Shown here: one piece after another, positions 13,877-22,054 of the stretch
Layout of the letters: every line of letters begins with the position of its first letter
Numbering within the stretch: the stretch's first letter is position 1
Assembly: GCA_964623265.1 (NCBI GenBank)
Contig: CAZUTK010000046.1
Span: 1 to 26,967 of the forward strand
From: CAZUTK01 sp964623265
GTDB lineage: Bacteria > Electryoneota > B3-LCP
Length of the DNA: 26,967 nt
Reading direction: 5' to 3'
The notes under the pieces: generated by a model
Databases searched by the model: none
What the model saw: the letters and a program-made list of their open reading frames with translations, nothing else
Told to the model about the DNA's origin: nothing
Made by a program: the position numbers and the translations under genes

Positions 13877-14914
13877 ATGTGCTTTATGTCCTTTCCAGTG
13901 AACGATAAGCTTTTGCGCGAGCTGAACGAAGGGGAGAAATTCGCGGGTTTCGCCATCTTGAGACGGCTGGATGTGCGTCAGAAAAAAGATGGATCGCCTT
14001 ACCTGGCGCTGGAATTCGCCGATCGCTCGGGCAGGATCGGCGGAAAAGTATGGGACCATGTTGAGGAATTCCGCAAGGTGCTTTCTGTCGGCAAGATTGT
14101 CAAGTTGATGGGGGTTGTCACCACATATCAGGATCAAAAAGAGATCCACATCGAGCGGTTGCGCCCTGCTGTGCAGGAAGATGCCGTGGACCGGACTCGA
14201 TTGATCCCGAGCAGCGAAAGGCCGGTCGAAGAAATGCGCAGGCATTTGCGCCGACTTGTGGAAGGAATCTCTCAACCGCAGATTCGGACATTTCTGCGCG
14301 TTCTCTTTGAGGATCCCGCCATCTCGGAACGATATTTTCAAGCTCCGGCGGGAAAACAGTGGCACCATTGTTATCTTGGCGGTCTTGCGGAACACTCACT
14401 GAATATGGCGGAAATCTTGCTGAAAATCTCGGAATTTTACCCCCATGCGAATCGGGACCTTCTGGTTGCGGGGGCGTTGCTTCACGATATCGGCAAAATT
14501 GAGGAATTAGACTGGGAAACCGGCATAGATTACACGGATCGCGGCAGGCTGCTGGGACATATCGTCATCAGCCAGGAGATTCTGAATGCGCATCCGGATA
14601 AACTTCAGGATGTACCGGTAGAACTCCGAATGCATCTGATGCATCTCATCCTTTCACACCAGGGAACAAAAGAGCAAGGGTCGCCGGTGGAGCCGATGAC
14701 GCTGGAAGCTATTCTTCTTTACTTAGCGGATGAGATGGATTCCAAAGCCAATGCGTTCAACCGCATCATTCAACGCAGCCGAGAACAGGGGGATCGCTGG
14801 ACGGAATGGGTGCAGCTATTAAATCGGTATCTCTATGTTGGAGAAAAGCCGCGGGAGAGATCGGAAGCGCCCCCTGCCTTGGAGGATCGTTCCGAGGAAG
14901 ATACGCTTTTCTGA
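13877..14914 (+). CDS. YhaM-like OB-fold/HD-domain 3'-5' exoribonuclease
   Basis: This protein of 345 residues has an N-terminal OB-type nucleic-acid-binding domain (about 20-100, YLALEFADRSGRIGGKVWD) followed by an HD phosphohydrolase domain. Metal-binding residues include H173 (GGLAEHSLNMAEI), H203-D204 (ALLHDIGKIEEL), H228 (LLGHIVIS) and the histidine in ILSHQGT. This domain order is that of YhaM/CBF1, a Mn2+-dependent 3'-5' exonuclease described in Bacillus. The C-terminal tail after YLYVGEKP is acidic and variable. The start could also be the ATG at 13886 (MSFPVNDK), and neither has a clear ribosome site. DNA as well as RNA could be a substrate. Confidence 0.85.
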   Translation: MCFMSFPVNDKLLRELNEGEKFAGFAILRRLDVRQKKDGSPYLALEFADRSGRIGGKVWDHVEEFRKVLSVGKIVKLMGVVTTYQDQKEIHIERLRPAVQEDAVDRTRLIPSSERPVEEMRRHLRRLVEGISQPQIRTFLRVLFEDPAISERYFQAPAGKQWHHCYLGGLAEHSLNMAEILLKISEFYPHANRDLLVAGALLHDIGKIEELDWETGIDYTDRGRLLGHIVISQEILNAHPDKLQDVPVELRMHLMHLILSHQGTKEQGSPVEPMTLEAILLYLADEMDSKANAFNRIIQRSREQGDRWTEWVQLLNRYLYVGEKPRERSEAPPALEDRSEEDTLF

Positions 14915-14998
14915 ACCGATGGGATCCACCAAGCAGGTGATTTTCGCAAGCGACTGCTTCGTGGCACGACAAGCCGGAGTTTAACCCCCCGATAATTT

Positions 14999-16048
14999 AT
15001 GGAATTCATCGAACTACTCAGAGAATTAAGCCAGGCATTCGGACCGCCCGGTTTTGAAGAAGAAGTCCGCAAAATAATTCGAAAGCGGGTGACCCCATAC
15101 GCGGATCGCATTGAAGAAGACTCGTTAGGCAATCTGACCGCTTGGAAAAACGGCCAGTCCGACAAGATCGTCATGCTGGACGCCCATACCGATGAAGTGG
15201 GCATTATCATCTCCCATGTGGATGAGAATGGTTTCTTGCGCTTCGCGCCCCTGGGTGGATGGGATGGCCGGCTTTTCCCTGGTTCACGAGTCACGTTGCG
15301 GGGCAAAAACGGCGATCTGTCGGCCACTGTCGGATTTGCGCCTCCGCATATCACGAAGCCGGAAGAGCGATCCAGAGCGATTCCGCCGGAGGATTTACAT
15401 CTTGATGTCGGATGCGATTCGCTGGAAGAAGTGAACAAGCTGGGGATCGGCGTGGGGACGCCGGGGGTTTTGAATGGAGAATTCTGCGTATTACCGGGTG
15501 GGAAGGTACTGGGCAAAGCCTTTGACGATCGCGCAGGGTGCGCGGCGGCGATCGTGATCCTGCAAAAACTGAAAGGGAAAAAGCTCCCCTTTCTGTTGGT
15601 TGTAAATTTTTCCTTCGGGGAGGAGTTGGGGTTGCGCGGTGCGAAGATTTCCGGATTTCGCATCTCACCGGATATCGCACTGATTCTGGAAACCACCACG
15701 GCGGGAGACTTTCCGGGCGTACCTCGACACCTGTCACCCTGCCGCTTGGGAGCAGGAGTGGCGATCACCGTCGCGGATCGAACGATGGTGACTTCGCCGC
15801 GCATGGTACGCTTTTTACAGGAAACTGCGACCGCTAAAAAAATCCCCCACCAACTGAAACAGCCTCTTTTCGGCGGAACGGACGCCGGCGAAATCCACCT
15901 TTCTAAATCCGGTGTTTTATGCGGTGTCCTGGCGATCCCGGCGCGCTATATCCACAGTCCTTCTTCCATTTTAGACCTGAAGGATGCTCAAGCGATGATC
16001 CAGTTGGTCGAAGCCTCTCTGGAAAAAATTCCGAAGCATTTCTGGTGA
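14999..16048 (+). CDS. M42 family (tetrahedral) metallo-aminopeptidase
   Basis: This cytoplasmic dinuclear metallopeptidase of 349 residues belongs to the glutamyl/deblocking aminopeptidase family, which trims short peptides. Metal and catalytic residues are H63 (DAHTDEVGI), D176 (KAFDDRAG), E208-E209 (SFGEELGLRGA), E231 (LETTTAGDFPG) and H319 (RYIHSP). E231 stands where some family members have aspartate, which I believe also occurs elsewhere in the family. The ATG at 14999 has no Shine-Dalgarno site. The gene ends 13 bases before a strong bidirectional terminator that separates it from the convergent GGQ gene. Confidence 0.9.
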   Translation: MEFIELLRELSQAFGPPGFEEEVRKIIRKRVTPYADRIEEDSLGNLTAWKNGQSDKIVMLDAHTDEVGIIISHVDENGFLRFAPLGGWDGRLFPGSRVTLRGKNGDLSATVGFAPPHITKPEERSRAIPPEDLHLDVGCDSLEEVNKLGIGVGTPGVLNGEFCVLPGGKVLGKAFDDRAGCAAAIVILQKLKGKKLPFLLVVNFSFGEELGLRGAKISGFRISPDIALILETTTAGDFPGVPRHLSPCRLGAGVAITVADRTMVTSPRMVRFLQETATAKKIPHQLKQPLFGGTDAGEIHLSKSGVLCGVLAIPARYIHSPSSILDLKDAQAMIQLVEASLEKIPKHFW

Positions 16049-16061
16049 ATCCTCATTCCTA

Positions 16062-16095
16062 AATGAAAAATGCCTCAGTCGAGGCATTTTTCATT
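16062..16095. terminator. Bidirectional intrinsic terminator between M42 and GGQ genes
   Basis: A perfect 15-pair stem has arms AATGAAAAATGCCTC (16062-16076) and GAGGCATTTTTCATT (16081-16095) with a four-base loop. A/T-rich arms give a T-tract on both strands, so it can end both converging transcripts. The TGA of the minus-strand GGQ gene (16091-16093) lies inside the stem. Confidence 0.88.
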
Positions 16096-16447
16096 CTTCC
16101 GTTTTCTCGATTCTGCGCCTGAGCTCTTTGATTCTCGAGACGTGCTCCTTGAATCTGCGCCGTTGAAGGCGGGCTTTTTCGGGAATGGACGTAGCGATGC
16201 GCGGGCGTTTGTGCCGCCTGCGCATCTTCAGTTTTTCGACGAGTCGTTCCAATGCCAGGGCGCGGTTGCGCGCTTGAGAGCGATGTTCTCGAGCGACGGC
16301 GCTGACGCCGGTGGGGATATGGACTGCGCGAACCGCGGAGGCTGTGCGATTGGCGTGCTGACCTCCGGGCCCCCCGGGCGTGAACGTCTCAAATCGAATC
16401 TCCCGCCGGATGCGATCATCAGACCACTCGCTCAAGTCGGACCTCAT
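16091..16447 (-). CDS. Small GGQ release-factor-like protein (possible ribosome rescue factor)
   Basis: This protein of 118 residues consists of only the catalytic RF-1 domain plus a basic tail. FETFTPGGPGGQHANRTASA carries the GGQ motif (28-30) that positions water for peptidyl-tRNA hydrolysis, and VHIPTG and REHRSQARNRALALERL complete the domain. Codon-recognition domains of RF1/RF2 are absent. The C-terminus is rich in arginine and lysine, as in ArfB, whose tail enters the empty mRNA channel of stalled ribosomes. It is somewhat shorter than ArfB (about 140), so a different subfamily of RF-like proteins is possible. The ATG follows a terminator-like hairpin by only three bases, with no ribosome site. 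The stop lies inside the 16062-16095 terminator. Confidence 0.82.
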   Translation of the reverse strand: MRSDLSEWSDDRIRREIRFETFTPGGPGGQHANRTASAVRAVHIPTGVSAVAREHRSQARNRALALERLVEKLKMRRRHKRPRIATSIPEKARLQRRRFKEHVSRIKELRRRIEKTEE

Positions 16448-16450
16448 ATA

Positions 16451-16481
16451 GAAAATGGCTCAATCCGCGTAAGCCATTTTC
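16451..16481 (-). terminator. Terminator-like hairpin between NYN gene and GGQ gene
   Basis: Arms GAAAATGGCT (16451-16460) and AGCCATTTTC (16472-16481) form a perfect ten-pair stem with an 11-base loop. On the minus strand it ends in ATTTTCTAT. It would limit read-through from the NYN gene and sits three bases before the GGQ start codon, so it could equally mask translation initiation. Confidence 0.6.
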
Positions 16482-16504
16482 ACCCACGTGCGACACTCAT
16501 CCGT

Positions 16505-17077
16505 TCAATACTGTTTGATGGTATCAATCAGCGGAGTGTCGAGGATAATTCTCTCGTCGGTTTCACGTTCAAGATCCAGTCCGCGCGGCATTTTCGGGCA
16601 GTACGCCAGGTGCACGACCACAGATTCACTCTTGGCAATGCGCACGGCCGGAGTGAAATCATCGTCGGCGGCGAGCAGGACGGCATGCTGGATTTCCTTC
16701 CGGGCGGCTAGGGAGACCAGATCAATGGAGAGCTGCACATCCACGCCTTTTTGAACGTATTCGGCGTTCCCGTGATCATCGTACACGCGCAGCACTTTTC
16801 CCTTGCGCACCTCGAAGCGAGGATGGAATTCGAGAGCTTTCAGGAAGCGATGCTTGTTGTCATAACGTTCGCGATCCTGCGGTGTCGGGGTCGTGGGAAG
16901 GTAGGGGAGAGCTCCGTAGTAATAAGTTCGAAGCAGAGCGACGTTTTCAGTGGAGGTTTCTCTAACTTTTCGCCACAGGAATTCCGATAGTTTCTTGAAG
17001 TCAATGCGAATGTTAGACAACCTTACTTCACGAACTTTTTCGAGGTACTCTCCGTCAATGAAAATAGCACAGCGCAC
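16505..17077 (-). CDS. NYN-domain (PIN-like) protein, putative ribonuclease
   Basis: This protein of 190 residues begins CAIFIDGEYLE, where D8 is the first acidic residue of the NYN active site. The others are in VQKGVDVQLSIDLVSLA (D113, D119) and VLLAADDDFTPAV (D138-D140), matching the LabA/NYN subfamily of PIN-fold nucleases that use a metal to cut RNA. The start is GTG at 17077, supported by GAGGTG a few bases upstream. The gene follows tRNA-Pro on the same strand and precedes the GGQ gene, separated from it by a hairpin. Substrate is unknown, and some family members are regulatory rather than catalytic, but the acidic residues here are intact. Confidence 0.82.
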   Translation of the reverse strand: MRCAIFIDGEYLEKVREVRLSNIRIDFKKLSEFLWRKVRETSTENVALLRTYYYGALPYLPTTPTPQDRERYDNKHRFLKALEFHPRFEVRKGKVLRVYDDHGNAEYVQKGVDVQLSIDLVSLAARKEIQHAVLLAADDDFTPAVRIAKSESVVVHLAYCPKMPRGLDLERETDERIILDTPLIDTIKQY

Positions 17078-17186
17078 TTTTCACCTCACAATAGGACAAA
17101 TATGATTATCTTTGTCTCGGCGTTGCTCAGAAAAATCAATGGGTGCCGAGGATTTACAGTTCCGATGATCCGAATCCGTAAAATCG

Positions 17187-17260
17187 TCGGGGCGACTGGA
17201 TTTGAACCAGCGACTCCATGGTCCCGAACCATGTGCGCTACCGGGCTGCGCTACGCCCCG
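17187..17260 (-). tRNA. tRNA-Pro (anticodon CGG)
   Basis: The minus strand folds as a cloverleaf. The acceptor arms are CGGGGCG and CGCCCCG with discriminator A, the D arm is in GCGCAGCCCGGTAGCGC, and the anticodon arm is CATGG-TTCGGGA-CCATG, giving anticodon CGG. The T arm is GCTGG-TTCAAAT-CCAGT. Length is 74 without the CCA end, which is not encoded and must be added by the CCA enzyme. It reads the proline codon CCG. Confidence 0.95.
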
Positions 17261-17388
17261 AGTTCACGATTAAGCGACAATCTCTTCGAGTTAGCGCCGC
17301 AATGACGGCAGATTCTAATTTCTGCGGTTATGGTGTCGCTTGTTTTTGAAGTGCGACGCTTATACTTATTGAATAAATTCAAATAGAG

Positions 17389-17417
17389 AATATATTATAT
17401 TGAAACCTGAAAATCAA
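17389..17417 (-). promoter_or_regulatory. sigma70-type promoter for tRNA-Pro
   Basis: On the minus strand TTGATT (17412-17417) and TATATT (17389-17394) are 17 bases apart, the same layout as the other promoters here. It lies about 130 bases before the tRNA and could also drive the NYN gene. Confidence 0.6.
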
Positions 17418-17432
17418 GCAATTTTATTAGAT

Positions 17433-17449
17433 TTACCCCAGAAGGGTAA
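17433..17449 (-). terminator. Weak hairpin after pcm
   Basis: TTACCC (17433-17438) and GGGTAA (17444-17449) form a six-pair stem with a five-base loop just past the pcm stop. The following minus-strand bases are A/T rich but lack a clean T-tract, so terminator activity is doubtful. Confidence 0.35.
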
Positions 17450-17452
17450 GAA

Positions 17453-18098
<646 letters not shown>

Positions 18099-18121
<23 letters not shown>

Positions 18122-18806
18122 TTAACGGGCGGCAGAGAATTCTTAAGAAACGAAGGGCTTCCGGAATCTTGCGTATGAAGCTGCGTTCCCCATGATAGAC
18201 CGTAGAAATGGGGACCCAACCGATTCTCAATCCTTTTCGGCAGGCTCTGAGGATCATTTCCACTTCGATATCATATCGTTCCGCCTGCAGTTGCAATTGC
18301 CACAAGGCTTCCGCGCGAATCGCGCGAAAACCGCATTGAACATCCGGCAGCCGCCTGCCGGTGCGCAGGGATAGAAGCCGAGAACTGACGATATTTGAGA
18401 ATCTCCTCGCATATGGCATCGTCCGCAAGTTCCCGCTGCGATTACCGATGATAAGGTCGTATTCGCCGTTTTCGGCTAAGGCGAAAAAATCGGGTATTTC
18501 TCTGGGATCGTGCTGCCCATCGGCGTCCAGACAGAGGATCCAGGTCGGATTCCAGAGCTTGACGATTTGAAAGGCGTCGCGCAGCGCGCTGCCTTTTCCA
18601 CCGTTGCCGACCCTGCGATGCAGGATGCAGCCTTCTTCGCGCAGAACCGCAGCAGCGGTTGCGTCCTCAGATCCATCATCTACGACGAGAATGCGACTCG
18701 GAAAGATGAATTTCGCGACGCCGCGGATGACAGCACCGATGCTTTCTGCCGCATTATAGGCGGGGATGACCGCCGCCCAATCATCGTGTTGTTGCAATGA
18801 CTGCAA
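18099..18806 (-). CDS. Family 2 glycosyltransferase (DPM1/polyprenyl-phosphate type)
   Basis: This soluble GT-A fold enzyme of 235 residues begins AAVIPAYNAAESIGAVI. It continues with LVVDDGSEDAT (nucleotide binding) and LCLDADGQHDP (94-101, DxD metal site). DVQCGFRAIRAEAL and YDIEVEMILRA resemble dolichyl/polyprenyl-phosphate mannosyl- or glucosyl-transferases. It therefore probably moves a sugar from a nucleotide donor to a lipid carrier. No membrane segments follow the catalytic domain. The only in-frame starts are TTG codons at 18806 and 18797, with no ribosome site, so the exact start is unsure. It overlaps pcm. Confidence 0.82.
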
Positions 18807-18856
18807 TTTACTAATTTTCGGCGTTTGATTTCAAGACTTAAATTCAGTTTCCGAAA

Positions 18857-19897
18857 TCAGTGCAGGGATATTCCATGCTTGCCGTTCATCGGCACAGGGA
18901 TAGTGCGCGCCACAGCCATAAAATGCTGGATTTTCTCAGGAATAGAAGTTTGAGGAACATCGCAAGCTGTCGCCAAGACATGCGGACAACCTGCAAGCGC
19001 ACAGCATTCGTTTTCCACTTCCTTTTGAATTGTCTCCGGATCGGCAGATAAGAAAAAATGCGTGGGCACGTAGCCCATTAAAGCGGGTCGCATGTGTTGA
19101 TCTGAAAGGATTCGTTTCCAATGCGTCAGATCGAAGGCTTCCAAAGACAAAAAGTCAGCGGGGAGTTGCACAAGCTGGTCGAGGATCGGTTCGGCGTCCC
19201 CGCAGAGATGCACGCCTGCAATTCTTCCGCGATTCTTGATCATGCTGAGCAGTTCGTAAATGGGTTGAAAGGCGAAGTGTCGAAAATGAGACGGTCCCAG
19301 AATCCCGCCGGAGGCGAGCGGAGCTCCGATGATGATATCGGCGCCGGTCTCCAGCAGCGCTTCCAAGTAGCTCTTTTGATTTTGCAACGCGATCGCGAGC
19401 GCATGGTGCGCTCGTTCGGGTTGGTTTACCAGCAACACTAGGAAAGGTTCTATACCGCAGGCGAGCGCCGTAGCGGAGAAGGGGTCTTTCATCGAAGCGA
19501 AGACGGGCATTTCCCGCCTCATCTGCTTCGCGATTCGCTGTACCGCCTCGACCATCATCGGAAGTCTGCCGTCACACAGTGGCATAGTGATCTTCAAGGC
19601 TTCCGGTTCAATGATTTCACCGACGAAGGGAGGAGAATCCTCTGGGAAATCGAGCCGGGCTCCCATCGCCTCGGCTTCTACATTGACATCGCTGAAGACG
19701 ACGATGAAGTCGCCGTCGTAGTGGCGGTAAGTTTCGAGAAGGGAAGAGCTGAGTAAGTCGGCGGATTGCACGACGTCGGAGAGCTTTCTTCCGGTCAAAT
19801 GGGCGGCGTGGTCGGCAGCGATGATGGGTCCGGCGGCAATCTGTGCGCTCTTCTTCCCTGTCAGAGAAGATCGAAATCTCTCCCAATGCGCCGTCAT
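18857..19897 (-). CDS. URO-D-fold corrinoid methyltransferase (MtbA/MtaA-like)
   Basis: This protein of 346 residues belongs to the uroporphyrinogen decarboxylase superfamily, in the branch that transfers methyl groups from methyl-corrinoid proteins. The zinc-binding triad expected for that branch is visible as H230 and C232 (GVHLCGDAEPIL) and C312 (LATACDVPQTSIPEKI). True uroporphyrinogen decarboxylases lack this triad. In methanogens the acceptor is coenzyme M; in bacteria related proteins pass methyl groups to other thiols or tetrahydrofolate, and the acceptor here is unknown. Its ATG overlaps the stop of the corrinoid protein gene (ATGA), so the two are translated together. The fifth helix region ADIIIGAPLASGGILGP is typical of the family. 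Confidence 0.85.
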   Translation of the reverse strand: MTAHWERFRSSLTGKKSAQIAAGPIIAADHAAHLTGRKLSDVVQSADLLSSSLLETYRHYDGDFIVVFSDVNVEAEAMGARLDFPEDSPPFVGEIIEPEALKITMPLCDGRLPMMVEAVQRIAKQMRREMPVFASMKDPFSATALACGIEPFLVLLVNQPERAHHALAIALQNQKSYLEALLETGADIIIGAPLASGGILGPSHFRHFAFQPIYELLSMIKNRGRIAGVHLCGDAEPILDQLVQLPADFLSLEAFDLTHWKRILSDQHMRPALMGYVPTHFFLSADPETIQKEVENECCALAGCPHVLATACDVPQTSIPEKIQHFMAVARTIPVPMNGKHGISLH

Positions 19898-20565
19898 AAT
19901 CTAGCTAAAAGTTTAAGTGTCAGTTTCACTGCGCCGACTGCATCCTGAGCAGTCCCATCTGCTCCGATTTCGCGCGAAAACGTTTCCGTCACGGGGGCAC
20001 CGCCCACCATGATCTTGACGCTGGGATAGTCTAGACGGATCCGCGCCACCGTCTGCTCCATCGAACGCAGGGTGGTAGTCATCAAAGTGCTCAACCCCAC
20101 GGCTTCCGCACCTACCTTCGCGATCTGCTCTGCTACGCTTTCGGCGGGTATGTTTTTCCCTAAATCGGCGACGGTGAATCCTTCGGCTTCCAGCAACAGG
20201 CGGACGATGTTCTTCCCGATGTCGTGAAGATCCCCCTGAACAACGCCCACGACGATTTTTCCCTTGGTTCCGGAAGAAACCCCTGATCCTTCTTCCAGCA
20301 TCCGCGGTTTCAGCAGATTGAGACCGCGGTACATCGCACGAGCGGCGACCAGAACTTCCGGCACGAAGTATTCATGACTGCAGAACTTATCACCGACCAG
20401 TCTCATTCCCGCTGAGAGTCCGTCGAGAATGGCGCGCCTGGGGGAGTAACCTCGATCCAGCGCTAATTGCGCCAGCTCCCCAGTACGCACCACATTCAGA
20501 TTCAAGACCGATTGTGCCAGCGCGTTCAGAAGTTCTTCTTCGGAAAACGGATCATTTTCAGACAT
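19894..20565 (-). CDS. Corrinoid (B12-binding) methyltransferase subunit, MtbC/MtaC-like
   Basis: This protein of 223 residues has the two parts of methyl-carrier corrinoid proteins. The first is a helical cap (about 10-95) with GLSAGMRLVGDKF and YFVPEVLVAARAM. The second is a Rossmann B12-binding domain starting KIVVGVVQGDLHDIGKNIV, where H114 is the lower cobalt ligand in the DxHDxGK motif. GLSTLMTTT and VKIMVGGAPVTETF complete the domain. The start at 20565 (MSENDPF) has AGG about nine bases upstream and gives the normal length. An upstream in-frame start at 20673 lies inside the EamA gene and is unlikely. It must receive methyl groups from a substrate methyltransferase that is not in the window, and pass them to the URO-D-fold partner encoded next. 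Confidence 0.9.
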   Translation of the reverse strand: MSENDPFSEEELLNALAQSVLNLNVVRTGELAQLALDRGYSPRRAILDGLSAGMRLVGDKFCSHEYFVPEVLVAARAMYRGLNLLKPRMLEEGSGVSSGTKGKIVVGVVQGDLHDIGKNIVRLLLEAEGFTVADLGKNIPAESVAEQIAKVGAEAVGLSTLMTTTLRSMEQTVARIRLDYPSVKIMVGGAPVTETFSREIGADGTAQDAVGAVKLTLKLLARL

Positions 20566-20609
20566 AGCATTTACCTGTCCATAAATGACGTGACTCAGAA
20601 TGCGCAGGA

Positions 20610-21026
20610 TTACCCGCGGGAGAGCAGAAATATCGCCAGCACCCCGAAGATCAATCCCAAGATCCTGTTCCAAGTCAGATCTTCACCCAAAAAAATGATC
20701 GCCAAGCCGGCGGCGACCACGATATACAGAGCTGTTGCAGGAATTACAACCGTAGCAGGACCCTCCTCCAGAGTTTTGTAAAACGTGATACCACCCAGAG
20801 TTCCGCAAAGCGCCATTACGAGACCTAGAAGGTAGCTAAAGTTGAAGCGGAATAGAAAAGATTCGGGCTTGATCGCCAACAGAAACATCAGATCTGTCAG
20901 CGCCAGCAAGGCGAAAGCAGCTCCCCAACCAATCCGCGCCATGACGATTTTGCCCAGAAAACTCCAGAGACCCCAGAAGATGATAGAATAAAACATCAAG
21001 GACTTCCAGGACAGATTCAGCAACAT
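20610..21026 (-). CDS. EamA-like single-domain membrane transporter
   Basis: This protein of 138 residues has about five hydrophobic segments. Motifs are FWGLWSFLGKIVMARIG at the start and ITFYKTLEEGPATVVIPATALYIVVAAG in pattern, ending in GLIFGVLAIFLLSRG. This is one EamA repeat of the drug/metabolite transporter superfamily. Half-size members work as dimers. GAGGGG precedes the ATG by four bases. It sits between the oxidoreductase and the corrinoid genes in a tight operon, so it could move the compound those enzymes handle, but that is inference from position only. Confidence 0.82.
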   Translation of the reverse strand: MLLNLSWKSLMFYSIIFWGLWSFLGKIVMARIGWGAAFALLALTDLMFLLAIKPESFLFRFNFSYLLGLVMALCGTLGGITFYKTLEEGPATVVIPATALYIVVAAGLAIIFLGEDLTWNRILGLIFGVLAIFLLSRG

Positions 21027-21034
21027 GATCCCCT

Positions 21035-22051
21035 CTATGACTTACTTTGGAATTGTCTATAAATTTGCGCGATGATGGAAACCGCAGCGAGTCCATCTTC
21101 ACCCGGGACGGCGACCGATTCTAATCCGCGGATAGATCGGGAGAAGGAATCCAGCAATAAGGCATATGGATTATTCGTGTTGACGGTTAGCTCAGAAGTT
21201 TCATTTACTGTTTCCAGTCGCACCTTGACATCCGCCAAGGGCAGCGTGAAGGGTTCCACCCATGCGCGACCTAATTCTCCTTGGATTTCAAGCCTGGAGT
21301 GATAAGGGCTTTGATAAGAGCAGAATACGTGTCCCAGTACATTTGAGACAAATCGCAAGTTCAATTCCGCCGCGACTTCAATTCCCTTGTATTTAGGATC
21401 GAAAATGAGAAAGCCGTCAGCTTCGGCGACGTCACCGAAGAGAAACCGCAGGGTATCAATGCAGTGAACTCCGATATCCATCAGAGCTCCGCCGCCGGCG
21501 ATGCGATAGTCATATAACCAAGAACGGGGAGACTCTGTTCCATCGTAACAAAACTGAGCGCTGCCTCGCACGATCCGTCCAAGTCTTCTTGCCGCCATCC
21601 ATGCAGCGATCTGCCGCACGGCTGGAGAAAAGCGCAGAGTCTGCGCCACCATTAAAAGGACGTGATTCTTTCTGCAGGCGGCGATGATTCTGCGGCATCC
21701 TTGTGGTGTCGTCGCGAGGGGTTTTTCACAGAGGACGTGTTTTCCTGCGGATGCGGCGGCGATCGCCTGTTTCACGTGATCGGCGTTGGCGCTGGTGATG
21801 TAGATCGCTTCGATGTCGGGATCCGCAAGTATAGCTTCGAAAGAAGTATGGATTCGCAGGCTGTTGTGCGCACTGGTGACTTCCTGTAAGAGCGGATCTG
21901 CGGAACTTTCGAAGGGTGTTCGTTTCCAGATGGCGCCGAGGCGGGAATTTTTACATCCCTGGAATGCCGGGAGCAGGCGGCGTTGCGCGAAGCGGCCGAA
22001 TCCTGCGATGGCATATTTTACAGGAGCGCAGGATTCTCGGAATCGAGACAT
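21035..22051 (-). CDS. Gfo/Idh/MocA family NAD(P)-dependent oxidoreductase
   Basis: This protein of 338 residues has an N-terminal Rossmann fold, with AIAGFGRFAQRRLLPAF at 14-30. The family's EKP motif is HVLCEKPLATT (109-111). The C-terminal domain has GGALMDIGVHCIDTLRFLFG, in which D192 and H196 are the expected catalytic residues. Members oxidise or reduce sugars, inositols and related compounds. The substrate cannot be read from sequence. The gene starts three bases before the preceding PEGA gene's stop region and ends eight bases before the EamA gene, so it belongs to this operon. Confidence 0.88.
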   Translation of the reverse strand: MSRFRESCAPVKYAIAGFGRFAQRRLLPAFQGCKNSRLGAIWKRTPFESSADPLLQEVTSAHNSLRIHTSFEAILADPDIEAIYITSANADHVKQAIAAASAGKHVLCEKPLATTPQGCRRIIAACRKNHVLLMVAQTLRFSPAVRQIAAWMAARRLGRIVRGSAQFCYDGTESPRSWLYDYRIAGGGALMDIGVHCIDTLRFLFGDVAEADGFLIFDPKYKGIEVAAELNLRFVSNVLGHVFCSYQSPYHSRLEIQGELGRAWVEPFTLPLADVKVRLETVNETSELTVNTNNPYALLLDSFSRSIRGLESVAVPGEDGLAAVSIIAQIYRQFQSKS

Positions 22052-22054
22052 GGA

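Noticed and set aside
14962..14968. TGGCACG, resembling the -24 element of a sigma54 promoter, upstream of the M42 gene
   Set aside because: No GC-containing -12 element occurs at the required spacing; the nearest GC is two bases too close.
14833..15804. Minus-strand frame of 323 codons
   Set aside because: It lies antisense to the well-supported M42 peptidase gene, is rich in serine, proline and arginine, and has no recognisable domain.
16070..16711. Plus-strand frame of 213 codons
   Set aside because: It is antisense to both the GGQ and NYN genes and starts inside the terminator; the minus-strand genes carry clear family motifs.
17102..17305. Plus-strand frame of 67 codons with GATGFEPATPWSRT-like translation
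   Set aside because: It is the antisense translation of tRNA-Pro, a common annotation artefact.
20566..20673. N-terminal extension of the corrinoid protein to 20673
   Set aside because: It would overlap the EamA gene, adds residues unlike the family, and the start at 20565 gives the standard length with a ribosome site.
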